A DNA stretch of 64,000 nt from Adiantum capillus-veneris (Eukaryota > Streptophyta > Polypodiopsida > Polypodiales > Pteridaceae), in NCBI GenBank assembly GCA_014529385.2, contig CM043944.1:87075884-87139883 (forward strand), read 5' to 3'. A program made the position numbers and the translations under genes. Every line of letters begins with the position of its first letter. Position 1 is the first letter of the stretch. Of this stretch, positions 54,992 through 64,000 are shown in pieces. The notes under the pieces were generated by a model. The model had not been told where the DNA came from and did no database searches. It saw nothing but the letters and a program-made list of their open reading frames with translations.

Positions 54992-55372
54992 TATTGGTTT
55001 CTCTTTTCTTACTAAGAAGAGAGGTCCTTAAGTTGTCCATGAAAGGTTGGACCTGTTCATTGCAATAGGGTAAGTGGGACAGGGATTTATTATCTTGGTT
55101 GAGAAGGACTTAGTTTGAGGAACTATAGTCTTAATAATGAAGTGTCTCGAGGCTTGCCTTTGGCTTAACCATTATTGAGCTACGAGTAAGCTCAATAGGA
55201 ACCATAATCAACCAAGCAATGTTAGGCCCTCTCCACTAGTCCTTGCAATCAACAGACTCTAAACCACGGGTGTGGCTGCTTGAGAACTAATTTTCAAAGG
55301 TAAAGAAGAGTAGCAACTAAGATTTGTGAGGGTGCGAAAGCACAAAGTAATTTATACATGAGTTTAATTGGC
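54992..55372. other. C leader
   Basis: About 380 bases, similar in layout to the leaders of A and B; non-coding. Confidence 0.6.
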
Positions 55373-56880
55373 ATGTCTGACAATAACTAAGAGAGTAGAA
55401 TGAACATTGATAACTTCAATTTTGCACATAAAGGTGCTAATGATGATGCCCCCATGTTTGATTACCTTGTTACTTGGTTACATCAAGCTATGGGCAACCC
55501 TGCCTCGCAAGCCAAAGTTACTCAAGAACTTCGTGCTTATGCACCAGACGTCCCCGTCCACTGACCTCATTGGATTTCAGAGGAAGGTATTGGGGCACCC
55601 AATACTACAAGAACTCGCCCTTCCTTCCTCTCCAAGAGGAGAGAGATCTTAGGAGGCCTCTTGATGAGACTCCCAAAAGAATATTCTCTCCCATAAGAGA
55701 GGACGAATCCAAAGAACGAGAAAGAAGTGAATCCCTAAGTTCCTCTGAAGATGTGACTCCATGAAGAGGGTGGTCTAGACGGTCACCAACTCCACCCAAG
55801 AGGAAACGGTCAACAACCCATAGTCCTTCTCCTTGTCACTCCAAAAGAGAAGAGATGAAACAAAGGAATAAAAAGGCAAGAAAGAGGTCACCCTCTTCTC
55901 CTTCTTCTTCACCTTCCTCCTCTTCTAACGAAATCAATAGCTAGTCTCTTAGAGAATACAAGCGGAGAGGACATTGCAAATCTTACCCTGCATGGCGAAG
56001 GTCCCAAAAGCTCAAGAAGTTCAAAGAGAGAGGAAAGAGTATCTCTTTTCTCACCTATGATGGCACCTTTGGTGCTATTGACAAAGTATTGGCCTTCATC
56101 CAACAAGCTGATGCGGCCTTTGGAGACAAGGGCTTCACGGAGTCCTCCAAGCTACACCATGTAGCTATGCACTTCCAGAAATCTGGTCGTCAATGGTGGG
56201 CTAGCCTTCATGGCAACGGCAAATCCCCAAAGACATGGAATACTCTATGAGTTTCCATCATGAAGCAATTCCTTGCAAGCAATGCAAAGGACAAAGTGCT
56301 TACTGAATGGTGGAGTTTGAAGGTTCTCTCCAACGAGTCTATCCACAAATATGTGGACAAGTTTTGGGATTTACATCTCAAGACTAGTATCTTTCAAAAG
56401 ATAGACTTTGCCAAGCAAAAGCAACAATTTTGTGTAGGATTACCTGAAAAGATGGCTGAGTAAGTCAACTTCCAACAGCCTGGTTATATCACCAAAGTAA
56501 TCCACCACACTATGGTTGCTTCACTCATTAGTTTACAACAAGGGGCTAGAAGGAATGCCAAGCACATGGAAAGCAAAGACAAAAATGATACAAAGGGGAA
56601 AAACAATGCCCAAAATTCTTCCCAAGGAAATTCCAACAACAACAACAATCGGTCCAAGGAGAAGGGAGTTTACAAAGATAAAAATAAAATCTCTCCTGAA
56701 GAGCTTGAAGCTTTTTGTAAGGACTAGAAATGTTTTAAGTGTGGGGAGCAAGGACATGGCTATCATGCTTGCCCCAAAAGAAATGCTCGCAATGAGACTC
56801 CTAGAGCTTCCACGATTGAAGCTCCAAAAGAGGATTCTCATTGCAAAGAATCACCTCTCTCCTATGCTTGGGGAAAGGTA
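55373..56880 (+). pseudogene. C gag
   Basis: ATG at 55373 reads MSDNN then TAA (CAA in A), then ESRMNIDNFNFAHKGANDD. About 85 bases at 55540-55625 are extra compared with A. Basic/serine block with one copy, capsid parts (VASTDAK equivalents: FLASNAKDKVLTEW, SIHKYVDKFWDLHLK), a TAG just before the knuckle, and CFKCGEQGHGYHAC at about 56730-56771. At least six stops or shifts. Confidence 0.82.
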
Positions 56881-57460
56881 AAGGAGCATGATGCCTTCAT
56901 CTTGTTTGACCCTTGCCCTACTCACAACTTCATATCAAAGGAGTTGGCCACTAAGTTGGGCATTCAAGATTTTGAGATGGGAGATATTGTAATTGTCGAT
57001 GGATCTTTCAAGGGACATCAAGCCTCTATTAGTCCCTTGATTGGGAAGTTGAGGGGCTTCATGTCCAAAGCTACATTGACAAAGAAGAATTTTTCATCTC
57101 TTCTCTCCAACATGAGGATGTTATCCTAGGGGCACCATGGTTCAACCGCATGGCTGCCAATATGAAGTTTCCTAAAAGGAGAATCTACTTCACCTTCAGG
57201 GAAAAGAGCATGTATATAGATGCTCGTGAGTCCGGTTATACTATACCACTTGTAATTCACCTGCTTTTGATAAGTCAATGAAAAGCTCAGTTTCTGCGTA
57301 CATGATTTTTGTCAAAGAGTCTCTAAATGATGCTAATGTTTTAACAAAGCAAAGTGTTAGGAATCAAGAAGAATTAGACTTGTCTAATTTTCTAAATGGA
57401 TGCCAAGATGTGTTCATCGATGATATCCATATGGACTTACCTCTAAAAACAAGGGGATGA
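56881..57460 (+). pseudogene. C protease and following segment
   Basis: HDAFILFDPCPTHNFIS: the catalytic D-P-G is D-P-C. Then GAPWFNRMAANMKF and, after a shift, the SSVSAYMIFVKESL segment also found in A and B. Confidence 0.78.
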
Positions 57461-58169
57461 TGACCATCGAATTGAGCTCCTACCACGAAGCTCACCGCCT
57501 AACAAGCCTCCTTATCAAGTTTCCCAAGCTCAACAAGAGGAGATCATGAGTCAAGTACAAGAATTGGTAGACAAAGGGATGGTGAGGCCTAGCTCCTCTC
57601 CCTTTTGTTCTTCATTCCTTTTACTGCAAAAGAAAGATGGTACATATCGCATGTGTGTGGACTATCGAGCACTAAACCATATCACTATCAAAAATAGATT
57701 TCCAGTACCGTGGGTAGGAGATATGTTTGATAAACTACAAGGTTCAACCTACTTCAGTAGGATTGACCTTAAAAGTGGCTATCATCAAATAAGGATAGTG
57801 AATGAAGATATCGTAAAGACCGCGTTTTGTAGAACGTTTGGTCTTTATGAATATCTAGTCATGTCTTTTGGCTTGACTAATGCACCAACCACATTCAATC
57901 GTCTAATGGAGAAAATATTTAGATCCTAGTGCAAATTCACTAGAGTGTTCTTTGATGATATCATCGTCTACTCCAAGTCCTTGGAGGAGAACAAGCAACA
58001 TCTCCAGGTGATTTTTCAAGCTTTGAGGGAGAACAAGCTTTTTAATCAAAAGAAGAGTGAATTTTTCCTTCAAGATTCAATACTTAGGTCATATTATCTC
58101 TCAAGATGGTATCCGTATGGATCCATCAAACTTGGAGGTAATAAAAGCATGTCCTAATCCAAGGAATCT
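57461..58169 (+). pseudogene. C reverse transcriptase
   Basis: VRPSSSPFCSSFLLLQKKDG, MCVDYRALNHITIKNRFPVP, YHQIRIV, FGLTNAPTTFNRLMEKIF, a TAG at about 57927, then VFFDDIIVYSKSLEE. A one-base loss near 58070 shifts the frame. Confidence 0.82.
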
Positions 58170-58728
58170 ACATGAGCTAAGAAGCTTTAGTAGTATGTGT
58201 GCATACTATAGACACTTCATAGCCAAATCCTCTCAAATAGCGAGACCATTGCATGACTTAACAAAGAAGAAGATTAAGCACTCATGGACTACTAAAGAGC
58301 AAAATGCTTTTGACAAGCTCAAAGAGAAGCTTACCTCCCAACTAGTCTTAATGCTTTTGGATCTCTCAAAGCCATTTGAGGTCCAATGTGATGCTTGTGG
58401 TGATTGCCTTGGAGTAGTTTTGCTTCAAGAAGGGTATGCCATAGCATATAAGAGCCAAAGGCTCAATGTCGATGAATGAGTCTTGGGCATATACAAAAAA
58501 GAGCTTTTAGTTGTTCTACATGCCCTAAACACATGGAAGCACTATCTATTGGGGACTCCATTTATTTTGCAAATGGAACACCAAAGTCTCAAGTACTTCA
58601 TGACACAAACCAAGCTTTCTGAAAAACAAATGAGGGGAAAATTTTCTTTCGCGATTTTATTTTCATATTGCTACATTACTGGTAAGCACAATCAAGTGTC
58701 CGATGCACTTTCACGATGACCAAGAGTT
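58170..58728 (+). pseudogene. C RNase H
   Basis: CAYYRHFIAKSSQIARPLHD, FEVQCDACGDCLGVVLLQEG, TGA at about 58477, KELLVVLHALNTWKHYLL, HQSLKYF, HNQVSDALSR. A complete domain, used with A to show what B lacks. FVGMC is not duplicated here. Confidence 0.82.
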
Positions 58729-58731
58729 TAT

Positions 58732-59972
58732 GTGGTGTCTATAGCAACTCACAATGATCTATATTCTATGATAGATGAGTATGCTATTGACCCCGACTTT
58801 AGAGACATAATGTCAGCCCTTGCATTAAGGAAGAAAGAAGAACCATTCACCTTGCAGGATGGTTATCTTCTCCATGGAAATAGGCTGTGTGTTACCCACT
58901 TCCTTCGTGAGAAAGTCATGTATGAATCCCATGCTCCTCCCTATGTGGAGCATAGAGGTATTCAACCTACTCTTCGAGGAATAGAGATGTACTTCTATTG
59001 GCCTACCATGAAAGTGGACATACAAGAGTATGTTTCAAAATGTGTGGTATGCCAAAAGACCAAGTATGATAGAGGGAAGCAACCTAGATTACTCCAGCCA
59101 TTTCCAATCCCTAATTCACCATGGGAGAGTATATCCATGGATTTTGTCTTTGGATTACCCAAGTCTATCCATGGGAATACGGGAATATAGACAATAGTCA
59201 ACAGGTTCAGCAAGCAAGCACACTTTATTCCTATCAAAAAGACTATCAAGGCACAACAAAGGGCAACCCTCTTCATATCTCATATTTTCAAACACCGTGG
59301 ATTGCCAACATCCATCGTGTCAGATAGACATCCTAGAATGACCAATAATTTTTGGAAAGGCCTCTTGAAACTCTATATACAAAATTGAATTTCTCTTCAG
59401 CATATCACCCACAAACGGATGGCCAAAGTGAGATAGCCAATCATACAATACTCGATATACTAAAGACTTATGTTATAGAAGTAAATCAATGCTCACAATA
59501 TGAAAAGTACTTACTCCTTGTAGAGTATGTGTGCAATAATATTGTCCATAATACTACGGGAAAGACACACTTTGAGATCATAGAGGAAAGACCTAAAAAT
59601 CCCTTGCTACTTAAAGTACATGGGAAGATCTTTGTTGTCGATGAGTATTGTTGTGACCTACAAGAATCTTTCCAAAAGATTAAGGAGGCTATATCCATCT
59701 CTCAACAAAGAAAAAAATCTACTGCTAAAAAGCACAAGAGGGCCTTAACTTTCAAGGAAAATTATTGGGTCTTACTTAAGTTTCCCAAGGCTCGATTGAG
59801 GAAAACGACGAGCAAAAATCCTACGGGCCATCAAAAATATTATGTTAAACTAGCAAAAATATACTATGGTCCTTTTCAAATCTTGAAGCCAATCAATGAG
59901 ATGGCTTATAAACTCAAGTTGCCCAACCATTGGCTCTCTCATACACAGTGCTCTCCATGTGAGCCTACTTAA
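58732..59972 (+). pseudogene. C integrase
   Basis: Zinc site HAPPYVEHRG and CVVCQKTKYD; MDFVFGLPKSIHGNTGI then TAG at about 59188; VSDRHPRMTN (the D-R-D of A and B reads D-R-H); GQSEIANHTILD. A deletion shifts the frame near 59367. Ends with IYYGPFQILKPINEMAYKLK. Confidence 0.82.
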
Positions 59973-60213
59973 GCCCTACAAAGGAGAGCCACAAAAAGAA
60001 CCAATTATTGAAGACCCCCTAGAAATCAAAGACCAAGAAGAGGTAAAACAACCCGAAGCTATCCTTCGGCATGAAGATAATGCACTATGACATGATAAGA
60101 TTATCCGACGGTATCTTATTAAGTTCAAAAATTATCTCTATGAAGATGCTAGATGGATGCAAGTAATACAGCTTAAGGATAACATGAACCTTGTCAATGC
60201 TACATTAGACTAA
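59973..60213 (+). pseudogene. C chromodomain remnant
   Basis: SLLKPYKGEPQKEPIIEDP, AILRHEDNAL then TGA at about 60088-60090, followed by IIRRYLIKFKNYLYEDARWM and NLVNATLD, parallel to the B tail. Confidence 0.72.
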
Positions 60214-60571
60214 GAAAATGTACATGTTTCTTTTAAATGACCAATGTTTTTGTCTTATAAGACTAATTCTCTTTTTATTGTGCACAAAATTAAATAGTAT
60301 GCATGCTTAGAATCATGTTTATGATGACGACGTCTCTCAAACACAAAGTAGAATTTGTCACTCTACTTTGGAAGAATGAAATGGATTAAAGAGCATACAT
60401 GCTTGTGGCAGCTACGTCTCCCAAGCACCAAATAGATTAGTCATCCATCTTGGAATGATGTTCTAGGGTAAAAAGGGATCCTTTACCTGCTAAGAAACAT
60501 AGACTAATGACTAAGACTTTGTCTCTTCTACCTCATAATCGAGGACGACTATGATTTCAAGAGAGAGGTAA
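60214..60571 (+). other. C 3' non-coding region and polypurine tract
   Basis: Similar to 15539-15894. The purine tract AAGAGAGAGGTAA ends at 60571 just before the LTR. Confidence 0.85.
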
Positions 60572-62083
60572 TGTCATAAAATATAGTATCTAACCAATCC
60601 AAATGATTTTCCCATATTAAACTGATCATTTAATGTGGGAGAATAAATGGGAGCAAGGCTTAGAATATAGACATGTGCTTATGGATCTAACTCAACACGA
60701 GGAAAAGGATAAATGGGTCCAAATGAGAGAGGGTTTGTCAAAGAGCAAGGCTACCTAATAGAGCTTAAAGACCTTATGGTTAGCTTCATTAAAGACCTCC
60801 AAAGGTTAGTATTAAAAGTCCTTTGGCCTTAGGCAAGCTAGGGTTGTGCTTGAGGTGGGAACCCGGCCCAAGCTTGAGGTGCTTGCCGTGCTTGCTGACT
60901 AAGGTGCTTGAGGTGCTTAATGACTAAGGTGCTAAGGCGCTCCATGACTAAGGTTCTCAAGGGGTTCAAGGTGTTCCCAAAATTCAACATGATCCCTACT
61001 CAAGGGGGGGCGAGCCCTCATTGTAGGAGCATAAGAGAGAACACACATACCCTCACACAAGGAAAGCTTGGTCTAAAGAAGTAACAAGGACACTTGTCAA
61101 GTTCCTCTTGATGTTTCCCTCATGGTGTGCCTAAAGTCTATTGGCTGGCCTCTCAAGGGGTCCAATGATAATTTTAGCTAATTTATTTGATTGATTATGC
61201 ATTTATCAAGTCCTCTCTCTCAAAGGAGAAAGGGGGACACTTGTCCCAAGGCTAGCATGGTTGCTTGATATGCACCCTGCATGTGATTGGCTAGGCTTGT
61301 AGGCGTCCAATCATCTTCTAGCATGAGCTACAAAGGGGAGTCGACCAAGCAAGCTAGGGACTAGCTTGGGGGGTATACTCCCCACACACACACACACACA
61401 CACACCTTCTCATTGTGTGAAGTGCAAAGTGCAAGAGATCCATCTCCTTGTCCAAGCTTGTTGAGAGCCTACACCAACACTCTTGGCTAGGGAATGCAAA
61501 TCCAACCAAGAGCCATGCTTCAATGCTTAAGCTTTCCATCTTCTTCATCTTCATTACTATGCTATTATGCTATGCTAAACAAGAAGAGTGACAATAAGTT
61601 AGGAACTATTTTTTTCTCCTATAAATGCTTTCTTCCTCTTCCCTACCCTCATTCCCCACTAGCTCTCTCCACCTTTGAAAGTGTTTGAGGCCTTGGGACT
61701 GAGGCTAGGGATGGTTAATGCTTCTACAAAGTTTATGTTATGCTCGTGATGCATGAAGCTTTCCATCTTCATTGCATCAGCTAGGTCACAAGTAACACAA
61801 AGATTGTATTGTACCAAGTCTCTCTTGATAGGAGAATATACAATACAAAAGCCTATTGGAGGGGGGACCGGCTCCACATAAATCCAGTCCTCAACTGTTG
61901 TCATGTTCTCTAATTCTCTCTCTTGCAAAATTATTGTTCATGCCAAAATAATTAAGTATAATGGTTATGGTGCTACCGCTAATTAAGTTCACCCTCTATG
62001 TTCTCAAAGTAGTCTCACAAAAATGCTCACTCTATTTCTCTTCATTCCGCTATTTTCAAAGTTCATAGGCCATTTCCATTACA
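60572..62083 (+). repeat. C 3' LTR
   Basis: 1512 bp, TGTCATAAAA...TTACA, with minisatellite (about 60870-60960), CA run near 61385 and stem-loop 61865-61890. Followed by GATGC (62084-62088). Confidence 0.9.
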
Positions 62084-63350
62084 GATGCCAACTACCAATG
62101 GGTCAAAGATATTCCCCAAATGTTTCATTTATCTTCTTCCCGCCGAAGATGCTAGGTCAAGATTTTGGACTGTATGTGCATCCTAGAGCCTACCCATGTG
62201 TTCACCTACTAAGGATGAGCCCATGGTTCAAGTTTGGTGTGATTTGGATGGCCGATGGGGCTCGTGCACGCGTTGTTGTCCATGAAATCTTCTAGATTGT
62301 ATTTTTTTGTCGTGCCCCCTACAACCCTTGTGGTTGACCAAGTAGTAATCAAAATGCTTCTTGCTATAGTTAGGAACTTACCCCTCATGGCTGGAGTGAG
62401 TAAGAATCGATAGGCAATGAGAAGAAGCTCGCCAAAGAGCGTCGAAAATTGCTAGCTAGAGTGCTTCCAGGAAAGATCACAATGCAAACGAGGGTTAGAA
62501 TTGGCCTACTGGACTATACGTACGTGGACTTTTTAGACAACCCCCATTCTATACGAACCCATTAAGTTAGGTAGCCCTCATAATGTATCCACGGATCATA
62601 AAAACTTGAAAACTGAGACCCGAAGGCCTTTTTGCCAAAAGTTGCCTTCAGCAGTTAGTGAGTCGGAGTGGCCACTGAGAAATTTGTTCAGACTTGCACT
62701 AGAATTTTTTTGGCTATTCCATTGAGCTTCAAGATTTGGCATTTCAAATTGGATTCCCATTCTGACGTTCATGCTTATTTATTTACTTATTTATTTATTT
62801 TGAACTTTTATTAACCTTTATTAAAAAAATGAATTTAAAAAAGTAAACGAAATTATCCAAAAATTTCATTCCAAACTACAAAATAAAAACACACCTACTT
62901 CTAGTACTTGGACATATCTTTTGTGGATTGCTCCAACTTGATTACTTTTTTAGGCCAAAAACACATAAAAAGAGTGAAAAATTGCAATATTTTTATTTTT
63001 TTGGTGATATTTACACTTTATACACACACCTAGGGATTATCATAGAACATGTTCCCCGTTTTGCTTATTCATAAGGGCATTTTAGTGTTAAGATGTAGAA
63101 ATTGACACGTTAACATTCGAGAACTTCAAAACGTTGTCCTTTTTCTAATCTGTCACAAATATTTGGGTCTGCATTAAGTACCCCTTCCCCCTCATTGCCT
63201 AAGTCTTCTGGGATGACAGAGTGTAGCCCGAATTGTGCAATGCATGGGTGATGAAATCTTGTATATGCATGGCGATGATGGGCCCTACCATGCGATTGAG
63301 GTCAATGCAATCGGACACATTATGTTGTGCAAAAGATGGGCCTTGAGCAG
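62084..63350. other. Flank of C, no recognisable gene
   Basis: A weak palindrome (ATCTTC at 62131-62136, GAAGAT at 62145-62150, inside TTTATCTTCTTCCCGCCG) resembles the E leader palindromes. 62770-62880 is A/T-rich. Nothing else recognised. Confidence 0.4.
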
Positions 63351-63360
63351 TATAAAAGGG
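63351..63360 (+). promoter_or_regulatory. TATA-like site
   Basis: TATAAAAGGG, a good plant TATA box, with no recognisable gene in the remaining 640 bases. It could belong to a gene or LTR running out of the window. Confidence 0.35.
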
Positions 63361-63492
63361 TTGCCGATGGTGAAGCATCCTATTGGTTGACTCTCTTAAA
63401 GAGAAAATCTTGTAGTAGTTGTGCTCATTCCTTAATAGTGCTATGTGCCCATTGTGTAGCCGTGGTTCACGAATAGGTGGGCACTACAGCTG

Positions 63493-63800
63493 ATGGTGTT
63501 TTTGGTGATCGAAGTTTAGGTACCCATATTGTACATAACTGCTCGTGGATTTGTTGTGAATCTCTCTTGACATTCAATCTGTTGTTGGTGAATCTTGGCT
63601 TCAGATTTTTGCTTAGGTTTCCAAATCCATTGAGTTGATTGTGATTTTGGTTTTTGTCTTTGTGGCTGATATGGAGCTGATATGGAGGTGTGTGAAGACG
63701 CTCTCTTAGTGCTCAACAATTGTTTAGGTACCTAAATCTGCTTTAAATTGTTGATGAATTGGGTTTTAGGTACACAAAATTGCATGGTTCCTTGCATGGA
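63493..63800 (-). pseudogene. Minus-strand relic with four IWVPK-like motifs
   Basis: On the minus strand one frame reads QFCVPKTQ, QI-stop-VPKQ, then SQSTQWIWKPKQ, a Ser/Gln/Lys-rich stretch, and after a one-base shift TIWVPKLRS. The motif and the Lys/Gln-rich surroundings match element D at about 31480-31880, so this may be the end of another D- or copia-like element on the opposite strand. Confidence 0.4.
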
Positions 63801-64000
63801 GGTATTATAAGGATGGATTCGGTTGAGAATAGTGGATAAAGGACTTGAGTCGTTCCTACTTTCTAGTAGCTTTGGAGTCTTGAGAGAAACTTTCCACTCT
63901 TCATGGCTATGAGAAAATGTACTCTTAACTGGTCACCTTTGAGTGTTAAGACCAAAATCTTTTCATCCTAGTCTTCAACATCTTTATAGGTTCGCATCCA

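Larger units (their letters stand above)
53510..62083 (+). mobile_element. Element C: Ty3/gypsy chromovirus, complete in domains but decayed
   Basis: Same family as A: primer site, gag, knuckle, protease, RT, RNase H, integrase, chromodomain, purine tract and 3' LTR in order. Every coding block has stops or shifts. The 5' LTR lacks its first ~200 bases because D was inserted there; those bases now lie at 34064-34264. The 3' LTR is followed by GATGC, paired with GATGT outside the inverted LTR at 35820. This suggests a tandem array of three C LTRs broken up by D and an inversion. Confidence 0.88.

Noticed and set aside
63351-63360. A host gene promoter
   Set aside because: TATA-like sequence alone, with no recognisable gene downstream in the window, is not enough.
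1-64000. tRNA or rRNA genes
   Set aside because: No cloverleaf-like or rRNA-like sequence noticed; the TGGTATCAGAGC hits are primer sites after LTRs, not tRNA genes.

Overview
This window looks like repeat-dense nuclear DNA from a land plant with a large genome. The evidence is nested Ty3/gypsy chromovirus and Ty1/copia LTR retrotransposons primed by initiator tRNA-Met, LTRs of about 1.6 kb, long CA/GA microsatellites and almost no intact single-copy coding sequence. A seedless plant (fern, lycophyte or moss) fits the look of some gag/protease fragments, but that is a weak guess from memory of the families. Element names used here (G, RE1, T, A, B, C, D, E, F) are mine.

Left part (1-26.9 kb). 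A long unrecognised open frame runs in from the window edge (1-2493). After a gap comes a decayed gypsy-type gag/protease relic (G), split by a nest: G is interrupted by a 192-bp-LTR copia-like element (RE1, 4225-25097, target duplication AGAAG). RE1 is interrupted inside its protease by a short terminal-inverted-repeat element (T, outer ends 6581 and 23864). T is interrupted by chromovirus A (6998-23820, duplication TGGCA), and A is interrupted in gag by chromovirus B (9296-17507, duplication CTCCC). B has nearly identical LTRs, so it is the youngest, yet it lacks the RNase H domain and has a stop codon inside protease.

Middle (26.9-53.5 kb). Two related but poorly recognisable LTR families lie here. 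D (3' part about 26.95-34.06 kb on +, plus an inverted LTR and leader at about 50.9-53.5 kb) and E (about 35.8-45.5 kb) carry long decayed frames without reverse transcriptase or integrase. E is split by a minus-strand copia element F (37643-42763) that keeps all copia domains in broken form. Between D and E sit minus-strand LTR pieces of the C family. About 45.6-50 kb has coding-like relics I cannot name, followed by a large GA/CA microsatellite block.

Right part (53.5-64 kb). Chromovirus C (53510-62083) has every domain but many stops and frameshifts. Its 5' LTR is missing its first ~200 bases, and exactly those bases occur inverted at 34064-34264. Matching target duplications at both places (AAGAC/AAGAT for D, GATGT/GATGC for the C array) argue that a segment between roughly 27-33 kb and 45-52 kb has been inverted, either in the genome or by misassembly. 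The last 2 kb has no clear gene, only a TATA-like site and a minus-strand relic with repeated IWVPK-like motifs, also seen in D.

The intact-looking functions are those of retrotransposons: gag packages RNA, protease/RT/RNase H/integrase copy and insert it, and chromodomains may steer insertion. No autonomous intact copy is present; B would need proteins supplied by relatives elsewhere.
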